This document shows positions 42,072 through 50,824 of a DNA stretch of 59,782 bases, one piece after another. A program made the translations under genes and the position numbers. How positions within the stretch are numbered: position 1 is the stretch's first letter; the number at the start of each line of letters is the position of its first letter. The notes under the pieces were generated by a model. That model was not told the origin of the DNA. It saw only the letters and a program-made list of their open reading frames with translations, and made no database searches. This DNA is from JAJXTN01 sp038230895 (GTDB lineage: Bacteria > Patescibacteriota > Saccharimonadia > Saccharimonadales > UBA4665), in contig JBBRMJ010000007.1 in the NCBI GenBank assembly GCA_038230895.1, positions 1 through 59,782 on the forward strand, written 5' to 3'.

Positions 42072-42707
42072 ATGGCCAAAATTGACTCTGCCAAGAAACA
42101 CTTGATCGTGTCTGTAGTCGCCGGGCTAGCTGCAGGCAGTCTGTTTGTGGTTCTCGGGCAAATCAGATTTGCGCCGTTAGTTGCCTGGGACACTGCGGCC
42201 CTAACCTATGTCGGTTGGATTTGGATGACCATCTGGAATATGAACCCCTCAGCTACGAAAGCGCATGCGAAAACTGAAGACCCAGGCCGCGCCTTAGCCG
42301 ATGTTCTGCTGGTGGTGGCCAGTGTGGCCAGCCTAATCGCCGTAGGTTTTATGATCCTGCAAGCCGGCAATAGCAGCGGCTTTAAAAAAGCCATAGAGAT
42401 AGCCCTCGGCCTGCTCAGTGTTGTGGTGTCATGGTTCGTGGTCCACACCACCTTTACGCTGAAGTACGCTGGACAATATTACGCAGATCCAGAGGGTGGG
42501 ATTGACTTCAACCAAACAAAACCTCCTCAGTACACTGATTTCGCTTACCTCGCCTTTACTGTTGGCCTGACTTTTCAGGTGTCAGATACCAACATTCAGC
42601 AGACAAGTATCCGCAAAATTATTTTCAAGCAATCACTATTATCGTATCTCTTTGGTACCGTAATTATTGCCACCACCATTAACACGATTGCCAGTCTTGG
42701 GAAATAA
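42072..42707 (+). CDS. DUF1345 membrane protein
   Basis: 211 aa with five TM helices. The family mark is clear in WDTAALTYVGW, the FxVHTTFTLKYAGQYY stretch and DFAYLAFTVGLTFQVSDT. Function of DUF1345 is unknown. Promoter TTGAGA (42014-42019), 16 nt, TATACT (42036-42041), and an AGGGAG stretch before the ATG. Confidence 0.9.
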   Translation: MAKIDSAKKHLIVSVVAGLAAGSLFVVLGQIRFAPLVAWDTAALTYVGWIWMTIWNMNPSATKAHAKTEDPGRALADVLLVVASVASLIAVGFMILQAGNSSGFKKAIEIALGLLSVVVSWFVVHTTFTLKYAGQYYADPEGGIDFNQTKPPQYTDFAYLAFTVGLTFQVSDTNIQQTSIRKIIFKQSLLSYLFGTVIIATTINTIASLGK

Positions 42708-42774
42708 CCCGACATTGCTATACAGCGTGAATTATTTCACGAGAGCTTCAGCCGGTTCCGTATAGAATAAGCGG

Positions 42775-42912
42775 ATGTTACCATTATTCAAATTGATATT
42801 GCTTGGCAAACGGAAGTCACTCTTCGGCTGGTTATTTTTGCTTATCCGTTATCGTTTTATGATTCGGACTGCCATCAGACTGCTCCGGCAACAGCGCGCG
42901 AAGAATACTTAA
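42775..42912 (+). CDS. 45-aa basic hydrophobic peptide
   Basis: ATG 42775 is 6 nt after TAGAAT (42763-42768), the same leaderless layout seen for many genes here. The product has LLGKRKSLFGWLFLLIRYRF and many Arg, and may sit at the membrane. The -35 is poor. No homologue recognised. Confidence 0.4.
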   Translation: MLPLFKLILLGKRKSLFGWLFLLIRYRFMIRTAIRLLRQQRAKNT

Positions 42913-42913
42913 C

Positions 42914-42938
42914 GAAAGGGCGACCATTAAGGCCGCCC
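42914..42938 (-). terminator. Terminator of the 43102 gene
   Basis: On the minus strand GGGCGGCC-TTAAT-GGTCGCCC followed by TTTC, 24 nt after the stop of the 46-aa gene. Confidence 0.65.
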
Positions 42939-42961
42939 TCAAAGCACGAGTTAGCTGTTGG

Positions 42962-43102
42962 CTATTTTGCCCACAGAGTAAGGTTGTCACCTTCCTGAGT
43001 GGCGTTGGTGATTTCCATTTGGGTACCATCAGTACTCTGCATCATAATCATGCTGTTGTCGTCCATAGTGTTGAGCTTGGTCTTTAAATCTCTAATTGTC
43101 AT
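42962..43102 (-). CDS. 46-aa acidic/Met-rich small protein
   Basis: ATG 43102 follows a GGGGGAAATT ribosome-binding region. The product (MTIRDLKTKLNTMDDNSMIM..., end NLTLWAK) is predicted to form a helix then beta strands; not hydrophobic. A dedicated terminator lies downstream, so it is a complete monocistronic unit. Not recognised. Confidence 0.65.
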   Translation of the reverse strand: MTIRDLKTKLNTMDDNSMIMMQSTDGTQMEITNATQEGDNLTLWAK

Positions 43103-43227
43103 AATTTCCCCCTTTAGTTAGCTTTAAGTTAGTAAAGATAACTATGCGCTAGAAAATGCTAATGGTCAGTTAGATTTGTCACGTGAGTAGTCGGGGTTGT
43201 TGTTAGCGAAGTGTACAAAATGAGAAT

Positions 43228-43303
43228 TGGTGGGGGTGGATGGATTTGAACCATCGACCAATCAGTTATGAGCCGACTGCTCTAACCGCTGAGCTACACC
43301 CCC
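43228..43303 (-). tRNA. tRNA-Met(CAT), elongator (or Ile2)
   Basis: 76 nt including encoded CCA. Acceptor GGGGGTG/CACCCCC, D-arm GCTC...GAGC, anticodon loop CTCATAA, T-arm GATGG-TTCAAAT-CCATC. A fully paired acceptor end marks it as not the initiator. Ile2 (lysidine at C34) cannot be excluded. Confidence 0.93.
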
Positions 43304-43384
43304 GGGTTGTCGCAAATCACTTGCGATAACAGATGTGAGTATATCAGAAGTTGAGGGTTAGTTATATAATGGTGAAGTTAGTTT

Positions 43385-43840
43385 ATGCAAATCAAAACCG
43401 AACAATACAAACAAAAGATCATCGATTTTACGCAGCGCTTGAGTGATGTCCGTTTTGTGCTGCAAATCGTCTTCGCCGTCATCGTGCTACTGACGACCTG
43501 GAGCGGTATCAAGTCCATCCAAACCAATTATGGCCTACAGAAACAGATATCTGGGCTGCGCCAGCAGAACAACGTCGCGGAACTGCAAAACAACAATCTT
43601 CAGCTCCAGAACCAGTACTTCAACAGCAATCAATACCTCGAATTAGCTGCTCGTCAAAACTTTGGTTTGGCCGTGAACGGCGAGAAAGAAATCGTCGTGC
43701 CGGTCAGCGCCGCCATGGCCTATACCACTGAATTGCCAACGAACACCAAAGTTGATGCCACCGCCAACCAACAGCCAATCTACCAACAAAATTTCCAGTC
43801 TTGGGTCGACTTCTTCCTGCACCGCCAGTCCAACAATTGA
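43385..43840 (+). CDS. FtsB/DivIC-like septum formation protein
   Basis: 151 aa. TM at about 24-44, a coiled coil (about 50-85; LQKQISGLRQQNNVAELQNN), then YLELAARQNFGLAVNGEKEIVVP, the typical end of the DivIC/FtsB core. The last 40 residues are a Gln-rich extension. Bitopic divisome protein linking FtsQ/FtsL-type partners. The tRNA promoter begins inside its 3' end. Confidence 0.85.
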   Translation: MQIKTEQYKQKIIDFTQRLSDVRFVLQIVFAVIVLLTTWSGIKSIQTNYGLQKQISGLRQQNNVAELQNNNLQLQNQYFNSNQYLELAARQNFGLAVNGEKEIVVPVSAAMAYTTELPTNTKVDATANQQPIYQQNFQSWVDFFLHRQSNN

Positions 43841-43865
43841 CTTACCCACCTCTGTTTGATACAAT
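43837..43865 (+). promoter_or_regulatory. Promoter of initiator tRNA
   Basis: TTGACT (43837-43842), 17 nt, TACAAT (43860-43865), overlapping the end of the FtsB-like gene. The leader of about 110 nt includes a hairpin (ATGAGA...TCTCAT, 43946-43973) just before the tRNA. Confidence 0.7.
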
Positions 43866-43982
43866 CATACAAGCTAAAACCCACCCAAATGTTGGGGAGG
43901 GAAAAGAGCAGCCCACGCGGCGGATTCATTCCGACGCCTGGCGCGATGAGAAAAACCGTTCGGTTTGTCTCATTACCAATGT

Positions 43983-44057
43983 CGCGGGATGGAGCAGCGG
44001 CAGCTCGCGTGGCTCATAACCACGAGGTCGCAGGTTCGAGTCCTGCTCCCGCAACCA
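43983..44057 (+). tRNA. Initiator tRNA-fMet(CAT)
   Basis: 75 nt with encoded CCA. Acceptor CGCGGGA/TCCCGCA leaves the C1-A72 mismatch that marks bacterial initiators, and the D-stem has A11:T24. Anticodon stem CGTGG-CTCATAA-CCACG has two of the usual three G:C pairs (T29:A41 instead of G:C). Confidence 0.93.
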
Positions 44058-44065
44058 AAATAAGT

Positions 44066-44092
44066 CACCCACGAAAGTGGGTGTTTTATTTT
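44066..44092 (+). terminator. Terminator after tRNA-fMet
   Basis: CACCCAC-GAAA-GTGGGTG followed by TTTTATTTT. Confidence 0.88.
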
Positions 44093-44109
44093 GGTTCAGA
44101 ATGAGAACC

Positions 44110-44292
44110 TGATAGTAAGCATGGCGAACGGCGGGTTCGGCGGAGCGAGGACGCGCGCAAGAACTCATTCCGGTGAATGAGAAGCGGAAGTATATGAGTT
44201 TACTCATATAGTGAGCATCGCAAGAAAAAGCGTAGCGATGCACGCTGGAGTGGAGAAGGACGAAGTCCGCTGTCCTGCTCCCGCAACCAAAA
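44110..44292. repeat. Dispersed repeat ending in a second copy of the tRNA-fMet 3' end
   Basis: Shares blocks GAACGGC, CGAGGACGCGCGCA, GAGTTTACTC, GAGCA and GTGGAGAAGGACGAAGTCCG with 59098-59226 (inverted there). This copy has two extra hairpins (CTCATTC/GAATGAG and CATCGC/GCGATG). Its last 21 nt (44272-44292) are identical to 44040-44060, the T-stem and acceptor end of tRNA-fMet. The 353-bp gap holds no gene. Confidence 0.75.
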
Positions 44293-44410
44293 GTATTATG
44301 AATATCGTGATAATTCATGATGTTTTGTATAAAAAGATATTACTCAACGATATTTAGTTCCTGATAGGAGTAAGCTGTAAAATAATAATTCATTAGAGTA
44401 TTATGATTTG

Positions 44411-45352
44411 ATGGATCCGAAAAACATAAACGATGATAGCTTAAATCAACAATTCCCATCTACTTCGTCAACGCCTGACACGATCCCACCAGTTGGTCAA
44501 TCAGCACAGCCATACGCAAATGCCGTGGAACAACCAACTGTTGGCCATCTCCATAACCCGACGCAAGCTAATCCGACCAAACGAACAACCAGCGTCGATA
44601 AAATTAAAAAACTCTCGATACAAGTAATGATTGGTAGTTTGATCACTGCAGCTGTGCTCGCTGTTATTGCCATACTTGTGGGTAGTTTTAATAGTACATT
44701 CGAAAGAGCACTTTTTACACTATTGTTAGTCATGGTTCATTCTCTTGCGTGCTTAGCTTTTGTCGAGCAAACTAGCAAGTCGAAAAACTCAGAATTCAGA
44801 TTCTTTGAAAATGCTGTTTTCTTCATCATAGTGCTTAGTTTTTTCACCTCTATTTTGGGAGTTTGGGGTTTACTCAGCGGTACAATAGTTGCTAGGATAT
44901 ACGGCACTTATTTCATACTATTGTTTGCATGTTTGCATGGGCAGATGCTTGTTGAAACAAGGGGTAAACAGTCATCGATTGATACCATAGTGAATGTAAA
45001 CTATGTGGTAATGGGTCTTGTCATCCTGCTTATCTTCCCGCTTATTTGGCTCACGGATTCCAGTTTTCCAAGTTTTTATTACAGATTGCTTGCGGCTTGT
45101 GGAATTATCGATGTTACGCTAACAATACTTGCTGTAATTTTGCATAGACTCTATGTTCAAAAACATCCTGAAGTTCAAAGCGCAATATTTAGCATAACAA
45201 CCAAATTGGATGCAAATGGAATACCTGTTCCAGTTCACGCTGTCGAGCAAAAACGCCATATTCACCCGCTTATCTGGCTATTAGGTATATTTATTGTTGG
45301 TCAATTTGTCGTTTCGATATTGTTTGCAGCCTTAGGCGCATTTTATCGGTAA
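44411..45352 (+). CDS. Polytopic membrane protein, unknown
   Basis: 313 aa from ATG 44411, 6 nt after TATTAT. Residues 1-70 are cytoplasmic, Gln/Pro/Thr-rich. Then about seven TM helices (ITAAVLAVIAILV, LFTLLLVMVHSLACLAF, FIIVLSFFTSILGVWGLL, and so on). Base composition is visibly more AT-rich than the genes to the left, a sign of different origin. Not recognised. Confidence 0.7.
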   Translation: MDPKNINDDSLNQQFPSTSSTPDTIPPVGQSAQPYANAVEQPTVGHLHNPTQANPTKRTTSVDKIKKLSIQVMIGSLITAAVLAVIAILVGSFNSTFERALFTLLLVMVHSLACLAFVEQTSKSKNSEFRFFENAVFFIIVLSFFTSILGVWGLLSGTIVARIYGTYFILLFACLHGQMLVETRGKQSSIDTIVNVNYVVMGLVILLIFPLIWLTDSSFPSFYYRLLAACGIIDVTLTILAVILHRLYVQKHPEVQSAIFSITTKLDANGIPVPVHAVEQKRHIHPLIWLLGIFIVGQFVVSILFAALGAFYR

Positions 45353-45506
45353 CTCCATATTCTTAACAGACTCTATACTAAATCCGCCGGCATATTTCTG
45401 TAACAGTCATTTTCCCAAGCGAAATATTGTAGTCGCAAATCGGCACGGCAAAGCCTTAGGTTAAATCCCACATACAAGAACACAATAGCTAGGTATAATA
45501 GTAAGT

Positions 45507-45878
45507 ATGCCCATGTTTAAGCCACTCCGTATGATGCAAGCTCTTCTCCTAGCTGGCTTTGCGATGTTTGGGCTTGGTTTTAGTCACTTGACCTTTGCGC
45601 AGCCAGCAATGAGGGGTATGGAGGGTATGTCAGAGCACTCCAGTTCCTCTGTGCAGTGCCAGACAATTTGTACGACTGTCGTAAAGACTGATGCGCAGGC
45701 TATAGTCTCTAATCTAGAAAATGACGCAAAAGACCCACTGCCATTTGCGGCGTTCCTCGGCTTAATTGTTCTATCGCTCATAGCGCTTACATTTGTCGTA
45801 AAGCGCCTACATTTACTGAGTAGTTGGCGACCGCCTGACGGCATACTACTATGGGGCCACTATGCAGATGGTCTGTAA
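45507..45878 (+). CDS. Small two-TM protein with Met/His/Cys-rich external loop
   Basis: 123 aa. TM1/signal at about 10-30, then a loop with MRGMEGMSEH and CQTIC that could bind copper or another soft metal, and TM2 at about 78-98. TATAAT (45494-45499) is 7 nt ahead of the ATG. Next to DUF305 and a YraQ-type permease, so a metal-handling role is likely. Confidence 0.65.
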   Translation: MPMFKPLRMMQALLLAGFAMFGLGFSHLTFAQPAMRGMEGMSEHSSSSVQCQTICTTVVKTDAQAIVSNLENDAKDPLPFAAFLGLIVLSLIALTFVVKRLHLLSSWRPPDGILLWGHYADGL

Positions 45879-45927
45879 CTCCTGACTGTCCAATTCATTG
45901 CGCATAGTAAATCATAAAGGAGTTTAT

Positions 45928-46380
45928 ATGAACCAGAAATCAATCATATTAGGAGTCACTGCTTTTGTCGTCGGCATACTGGTCAGTGGTACAATTGCTG
46001 CCTACGCCGTAAACGGAAACCATACCGGCGTCATGAACATGTATGCCATGCACAATGACAGTGCTGACGTTACTTCAAAAAGTGCGACCAGCTCATCGGC
46101 TGCAAGTATGTCTATGGAAGACATGACAGCTTCGCTGAAAGGCAAGACCGGTGATGCGTTCGACAAGGCCTTCATGAGCGAAATGATCGTTCACCACCAA
46201 GGTGCCATCGATATGGCAAAACTAGCCCTCACCAACGCGAAACACCAAGAAATCAAAGACTTGGCCAACAATATCGTGACTGCCCAGACAAGCGAGATAA
46301 CTGAGATGAAGAACTGGCAGTCTCAGTGGGATTACTCGAGTAGTACCACGATGAGTGGCCATGACATGATGGGAATGTAA
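45928..46380 (+). CDS. DUF305 protein, predicted copper/metal-binding
   Basis: 150 aa from ATG 45928 with AAGGAG 6 nt upstream. Signal anchor (about 8-28), Ser-rich linker, then the DUF305 core FMSEMIVHHQGAIDMAK with HH and Met, and KHQEIKDLANNIVTAQTSEI. The C-terminus ends GHDMMGM. DUF305 proteins are tied to copper resistance. Exported, membrane-attached. Confidence 0.88.
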   Translation: MNQKSIILGVTAFVVGILVSGTIAAYAVNGNHTGVMNMYAMHNDSADVTSKSATSSSAASMSMEDMTASLKGKTGDAFDKAFMSEMIVHHQGAIDMAKLALTNAKHQEIKDLANNIVTAQTSEITEMKNWQSQWDYSSSTTMSGHDMMGM

Positions 46381-46458
46381 GACGAATAGGGGGTTAGGTG
46401 AACTAGCCCCCTGCTTTTTCTATCATTTTGGTGCACAATAGCTTTTAAGGAGGAATCC

Positions 46459-47619
46459 ATGTTGATACAACCAGTCTGGCATGCGCTATCAGTTGCTTTC
46501 GCGATGGGCTGGGAAGTGTTGTGGGCACTCATTTTAGGCTTTCTGCTGTCCGGCGCAATTCAAGCAGTTGTTTCCAAACAGCAAATGACTCGGCTACTGC
46601 CTGACGATAGCCCAAAATCGCTGCTTATAGCCACAGGTCTTGGTGCGGCCTCGTCTTCGTGCTCGTACGCCGCCGTTGCCCTCGCTCGTTCTATCTTTAC
46701 CAAAGGTGCTAACTTCACGTCGGCAATCGCGTTTGAAATAGCATCGACAAATCTCGTCATTGAGCTTGGCATCATCATGGCGCTTTTACTTGGCTGGCGC
46801 TTTACACTGGCTGAGTTTGTGGGTGGCCCGATTATGATAATCGTATTCGCCATCCTCGCTCGAATGTTTATTAGCCCGCTACTCGTCAAAGAGGCGCGTA
46901 AAATTGCCGAAAAAGGTGCGCAGGGTAAGATGGAAGCCCATGCCCAAATGGATATGTCTGTGGCCGGTGACGGCTCACTATTCAGCAAGCTTAAATCCTC
47001 GAAAGGCCAGACTGCAACAGCACATTATTATGTGATGGACTGGCAGGCAGTTTGGAAGGATATTGCACTGGGCCTTTTGATAGCTGGCGCGGCTGCAGCC
47101 TGGATTCCAGAATCTTTTTGGAAAGTACTGTTCTTAACGGACCACCCGCTGCTCGCGGCAATCTGGGGACCAATCATCGGACCAGTCGTAGCGATTCTTA
47201 GTTTTGTTTGCTCAATCGGTAATGTGCCGCTCGCAGCGGTGCTGTGGAATGGTGGTATCAGTTTTGGTGGCGTGATTAGTTTTATTTTTGCTGACCTTAT
47301 CATCTTGCCCATAATCAATATCTACCGCAAATACTACGGATGGCGTATGACATTCCGATTAACGGCACTGCTGTACGGAGCTATGGTTATCGCTGGGTAT
47401 GTTATTGAGGGCCTATTCCAATTACTGAATTTAATCCCACATGAGCGAAATGCTAAGGTCCTAGAAGCTTCGGTGACGTGGAACTACACGACGGTACTTA
47501 ACATCATTTTCTTAATCATTACAGCTTTAGTTGTGACGCGCTTTATAAAGACCGGCGGCAGGGAGATGCTCAAAATGATGAGTCAACCAGCAGATGAACA
47601 TGCTCATCATCACCATTAA
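46459..47619 (+). CDS. YraQ/ArsP-type permease (PF03773) with His-rich tail
   Basis: 386 aa with about eight TM helices. Two repeats show SSSCSYAAVALARSIFTKGA and VCSIGNVPLAAVLWNGG, the family's conserved half-site motifs with Cys. The C-terminus EHAHHHH can bind metal. AAGGAG precedes the ATG. Family members export organoarsenicals or other metal(loid)s; here the DUF305 neighbour suggests copper or a related metal. Confidence 0.87.
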   Translation: MLIQPVWHALSVAFAMGWEVLWALILGFLLSGAIQAVVSKQQMTRLLPDDSPKSLLIATGLGAASSSCSYAAVALARSIFTKGANFTSAIAFEIASTNLVIELGIIMALLLGWRFTLAEFVGGPIMIIVFAILARMFISPLLVKEARKIAEKGAQGKMEAHAQMDMSVAGDGSLFSKLKSSKGQTATAHYYVMDWQAVWKDIALGLLIAGAAAAWIPESFWKVLFLTDHPLLAAIWGPIIGPVVAILSFVCSIGNVPLAAVLWNGGISFGGVISFIFADLIILPIINIYRKYYGWRMTFRLTALLYGAMVIAGYVIEGLFQLLNLIPHERNAKVLEASVTWNYTTVLNIIFLIITALVVTRFIKTGGREMLKMMSQPADEHAHHHH

Positions 47620-47717
47620 GTTTTTGACCCAAGCCGGCCGCACACGTCCATTTGACTTAGATGGTATAATTATGATGATACTCAAAGTGGTGCTCTCGAG
47701 CGCCCGTAAACAAAAAA

Positions 47718-48926
47718 ATGAAAAAATTTCTAAGAACAATTATGACTGCTGGCCTGGTGTTCGGCCTCTGTTTCGCTGAGACTGGTTTGGTGAGTGCGGC
47801 TGGGACGCCATTTGTGTGTTCGTCAAACTTTTATCAAGTGATTAGCGGCCAGCTCAAATTACTTGACCCATCAACAGGCGCGTATACCGATATTGGCACT
47901 GCACAAGCTGATTCATACAATGCCATTGGCTATAATGCTTTGGATAATTATATTTACGGTATTAAGACGAGTGTGACCGATGGTATCGGGGCGCTCGGCA
48001 ACCTGGTACAGATTTCCAGCGATGGCACATTGACTGACCTGGGTGCTGTCAGTGGATTACCGTTGATTGCTTACTTTAACGGTGCCACCGATCTAGCCGG
48101 CAATCTGTATATTCGGACCGGGAATGCCACCGTGTACAAGATTAATATTGCTAGTCTGACAGCCACGCCATTGAGCATCTCTGGGGATGCAATCGGCGCC
48201 GCGAACGAAGCGGTGTTTATCGCTAACAAATTGTATCTGTTGATTGGTAGCACGCTGTCAATTGTTGACCTGAGCACCAACACCTCAACCAATGTCACTG
48301 TTACCGGTCCAGCTGGCTGGTTGACGGCCAGTAATAACTTTGGGGCGGGCTGGACTGATCAAGCTGGTGAATTATTCTTCTCTAATAATGGTACAGGTTC
48401 AATCTATGAAATTACGAACTTAACGTCGCCGACACCAACAGCTGTGTTCAAAGTTGCGGGCGCTGTCACGGCCAATAATGATGGCGCCAACTGCCAGTCG
48501 GCACAGAGCCCATTTGCTCCACCAGTTGCGACCAATGACAGCTATGTGACGACTCGTAATGTCACACTCAATGTCACCATAACGCCACTCTTGAGCAATG
48601 ACGCCGGTAATGCCCTGACCGTCACGGCTCACACGAACCCCTCCCACGGCACCGTGGTGGTGAACGCCAATGGCACCTTCACGTACACGCCAGCTAGAAA
48701 CTTTACGGGCAGCGATAGTTTTACCTACACCGTCAGCGATAGTTTCGGCCGGACGTCCACCGCCACGGTCACCATTGTTGTCTCGGCGTCACTGTTAGCG
48801 CCAGACACTGGCTTTGGTGCGTCGACTACCAATCACTGGGTGGCAATTAGCGCTGTCGGTGGTTTGGGAATGACTGTGTTCGCCATCGGCATCCGCAAAC
48901 GATATCTTGCAATTCGCAATAATTAA
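47718..48926 (+). CDS. Sortase-anchored surface protein with cadherin-like/Ig repeat
   Basis: 402 aa. Signal peptide (1-28), a beta-propeller-like region of about 230 residues, then a tandem-95/cadherin-like domain (ATNDSYVTTRNVTLNV, LLSNDAGNALTV, GTFTYTPARNFTGSDSFTY). The end is a cell-wall sorting signal: LAPDTG at about 360-365, a TM helix and a basic tail (RKRY). The convergent neighbour is a sortase, its probable anchoring enzyme. Confidence 0.88.
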   Translation: MKKFLRTIMTAGLVFGLCFAETGLVSAAGTPFVCSSNFYQVISGQLKLLDPSTGAYTDIGTAQADSYNAIGYNALDNYIYGIKTSVTDGIGALGNLVQISSDGTLTDLGAVSGLPLIAYFNGATDLAGNLYIRTGNATVYKINIASLTATPLSISGDAIGAANEAVFIANKLYLLIGSTLSIVDLSTNTSTNVTVTGPAGWLTASNNFGAGWTDQAGELFFSNNGTGSIYEITNLTSPTPTAVFKVAGAVTANNDGANCQSAQSPFAPPVATNDSYVTTRNVTLNVTITPLLSNDAGNALTVTAHTNPSHGTVVVNANGTFTYTPARNFTGSDSFTYTVSDSFGRTSTATVTIVVSASLLAPDTGFGASTTNHWVAISAVGGLGMTVFAIGIRKRYLAIRNN

Positions 48927-48938
48927 TTAGCAGCTAAC

Positions 48939-49613
48939 TTACTGCTGCGTCGCATACACGACGACGCGTTGGCTGAAATCATTGCCGCCTTTGACAATGA
49001 CGCCAGCGCAGGTTATCAGATTGAGACCAGGCTTGGACTTATCGATGGAAGTCAGCAGGGAATTGACATCAACACTGTCGGCCGGATAGGTTTGGATTTT
49101 GACAACACGGAAAGTCACCGATGTCCCGTTGCCGAGCTCGATGCTGAGGCTATCACCGGGCTGGAGGCTTTTGAGATTATAGAACACACCATGTGTCGAG
49201 GCGCTTGATACATGGCCGTCGATAAGCGTGGCGCCCGGTCGGCCCGGCAGGGTGCTACCGGTGTACCAGGCCGTATCGAAGACGTTACTGGGGGTGCCGA
49301 TGGCATGATCTTTGGTCAGAAAAACAGGTAATACGCGCGCGTCGACTGCCAGTTTTGGGATATGTAAATAGCGGGGATGGGTGGCAGGCACCGTGTAGCT
49401 ACTCACAGCTGCTGCTGATGGCTTGATGGTCGCCGGCGCCGGGCTGGGTTGACCCTGGTTGGCTCGTTGAACGGCCTGAGCAGCCACGGTTTTGGCCCGG
49501 TGGTTATCAGTGGTTTGCTGAATAAGCAGTAGCCCGGCAATCAGTACCAGCAGACTTGCCGACACCATCAGAATAACCGGCGCTTGGCGCTCCCAAAATA
49601 GTCGTATGGACAT
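48939..49613 (-). CDS. Sortase (class E/F-like transpeptidase)
   Basis: 224 aa. N-terminal TM (about 12-31), linker, then sortase domain with catalytic H134 (LIDGHVSS), C202 (LITCAG) and R216 (QRVVVYA). It cuts sorting signals between Thr and Gly and joins them to the cell wall. TATACT (49626-49621) lies 7 nt ahead of the ATG. Its 3' end faces the LAPDTG protein with a 12-bp gap. Confidence 0.92.
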   Translation of the reverse strand: MSIRLFWERQAPVILMVSASLLVLIAGLLLIQQTTDNHRAKTVAAQAVQRANQGQPSPAPATIKPSAAAVSSYTVPATHPRYLHIPKLAVDARVLPVFLTKDHAIGTPSNVFDTAWYTGSTLPGRPGATLIDGHVSSASTHGVFYNLKSLQPGDSLSIELGNGTSVTFRVVKIQTYPADSVDVNSLLTSIDKSKPGLNLITCAGVIVKGGNDFSQRVVVYATQQ

Positions 49614-49712
49614 CTATCGTAGTATACGCTTGTCACCAATCCAAATGGCACTTGAATTCCCTGAAGCACTGCGGTATTGAACAGCATGAAGAGTGGCTCG
49701 TTTTCTAGATTT

Positions 49713-50807
49713 TTAGGCGGCATTCAGACGGGTCTGGCGGCTGGTGATGGCGGAAAGTAGGGTGAAAATACCGATGATGTGGTGCAGTGGCTGACTAACG
49801 CCACTAACATAGAAAGGGAAGTCGGCGAATGATTTGGCATTGTGCATACCTTCGCGCTCCAAATTAACATGTATCTGGGCGGCTTCACCAACTGGCTGCG
49901 GGCGGTGCAGTAGTACCGACATAAATTGGGCGATGTCCTGTTCGGAGTACTCGATGCGCAAAGTCTTAAACAATGTCACGCACAATTCGCGTAATTGAAT
50001 CTCAACAGCGGTAACTGCCTCTGAATTAGCCGCTCGAGCTTCTAGTAGCTGTATGCCGTGCACCGCACCCACGATATTCTGTACGATTGGCGCCAGTAAT
50101 TCCTTCTCAGCCGGTTCCAGTTCGGACATACGCTCAGCAAGCGTCACGATAATTGGAGGTAAAACCTGTTGTTCATCAATTTCTACGCCATTATTGAGCT
50201 GGCGATCAAACACATTTATTTCATCACTACTTTCGAATAACTCCACCATGGCGCTAAGGGCCACCACAAAATCTTCATAAATTTCCGACGGCTCCTTCGT
50301 CAGCTCGACCGCCCAATTCAGACCTAGTTCTGCTGGTTGTATCGGCTCGGTCTCAGTTTGAATCAAACCCTGATTGGTAACCTCCGGCAGAAATGTCAAA
50401 GGCTCGTCAGTTAGCCTGGCATAAATCTCAGCCTTTCGTGTGATAGGATCCTCAGCTTCAGCAGCCATCAATCGCGGCATCACTTCCGGTAATATTAAGG
50501 GCTCAAATGGCGCAGCTGGCTTGGACTCAACGCCCGCTTTCTGGAGTTTGACCACCGCTAGTACTCGCTCCATCAAGGCTTTCTTGGGCGTCGTCTTCGC
50601 GAGAGTCTCGAATTTGGTTGGACTGATTTGCTCGGTCAGTTTCTCGATCCTGGCCTTGGCCGTTCCCTCATTAGCGGTCAGCTCCGCCAAGTTACGCATC
50701 GCTTGCTGTTGCATCGAATCCTCAACAACCGCCCGTTGATTATTGGTCCTATCTGGCAATGGTTTCTCGAGTTCAGCACGCTCCCTGGCTATTTCTTGGG
50801 CATTCAA
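49713..50807 (-). CDS. Hypothetical acidic protein
   Basis: 364 aa, soluble. The N-terminal about 100 residues are helical, charged and coiled-coil-like (ERAELEKPLPDR, EGTAKARIEKLTEQI); the rest is helical with many Glu. No motif recognised. It follows the 51268 gene by 17 nt, so they form an operon of unknown role. Confidence 0.65.
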   Translation of the reverse strand: MNAQEIARERAELEKPLPDRTNNQRAVVEDSMQQQAMRNLAELTANEGTAKARIEKLTEQISPTKFETLAKTTPKKALMERVLAVVKLQKAGVESKPAAPFEPLILPEVMPRLMAAEAEDPITRKAEIYARLTDEPLTFLPEVTNQGLIQTETEPIQPAELGLNWAVELTKEPSEIYEDFVVALSAMVELFESSDEINVFDRQLNNGVEIDEQQVLPPIIVTLAERMSELEPAEKELLAPIVQNIVGAVHGIQLLEARAANSEAVTAVEIQLRELCVTLFKTLRIEYSEQDIAQFMSVLLHRPQPVGEAAQIHVNLEREGMHNAKSFADFPFYVSGVSQPLHHIIGIFTLLSAITSRQTRLNAA

Positions 50808-50824
50808 CGTCTGCTTGGGCGACG

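Noticed and set aside
43856..44104. Open frame running through the initiator tRNA (text ...AGSSPAPAT...)
   Set aside because: This protein text is a well-known artefact of translating a tRNA gene; it spans the tRNA promoter leader, tRNA and terminator.
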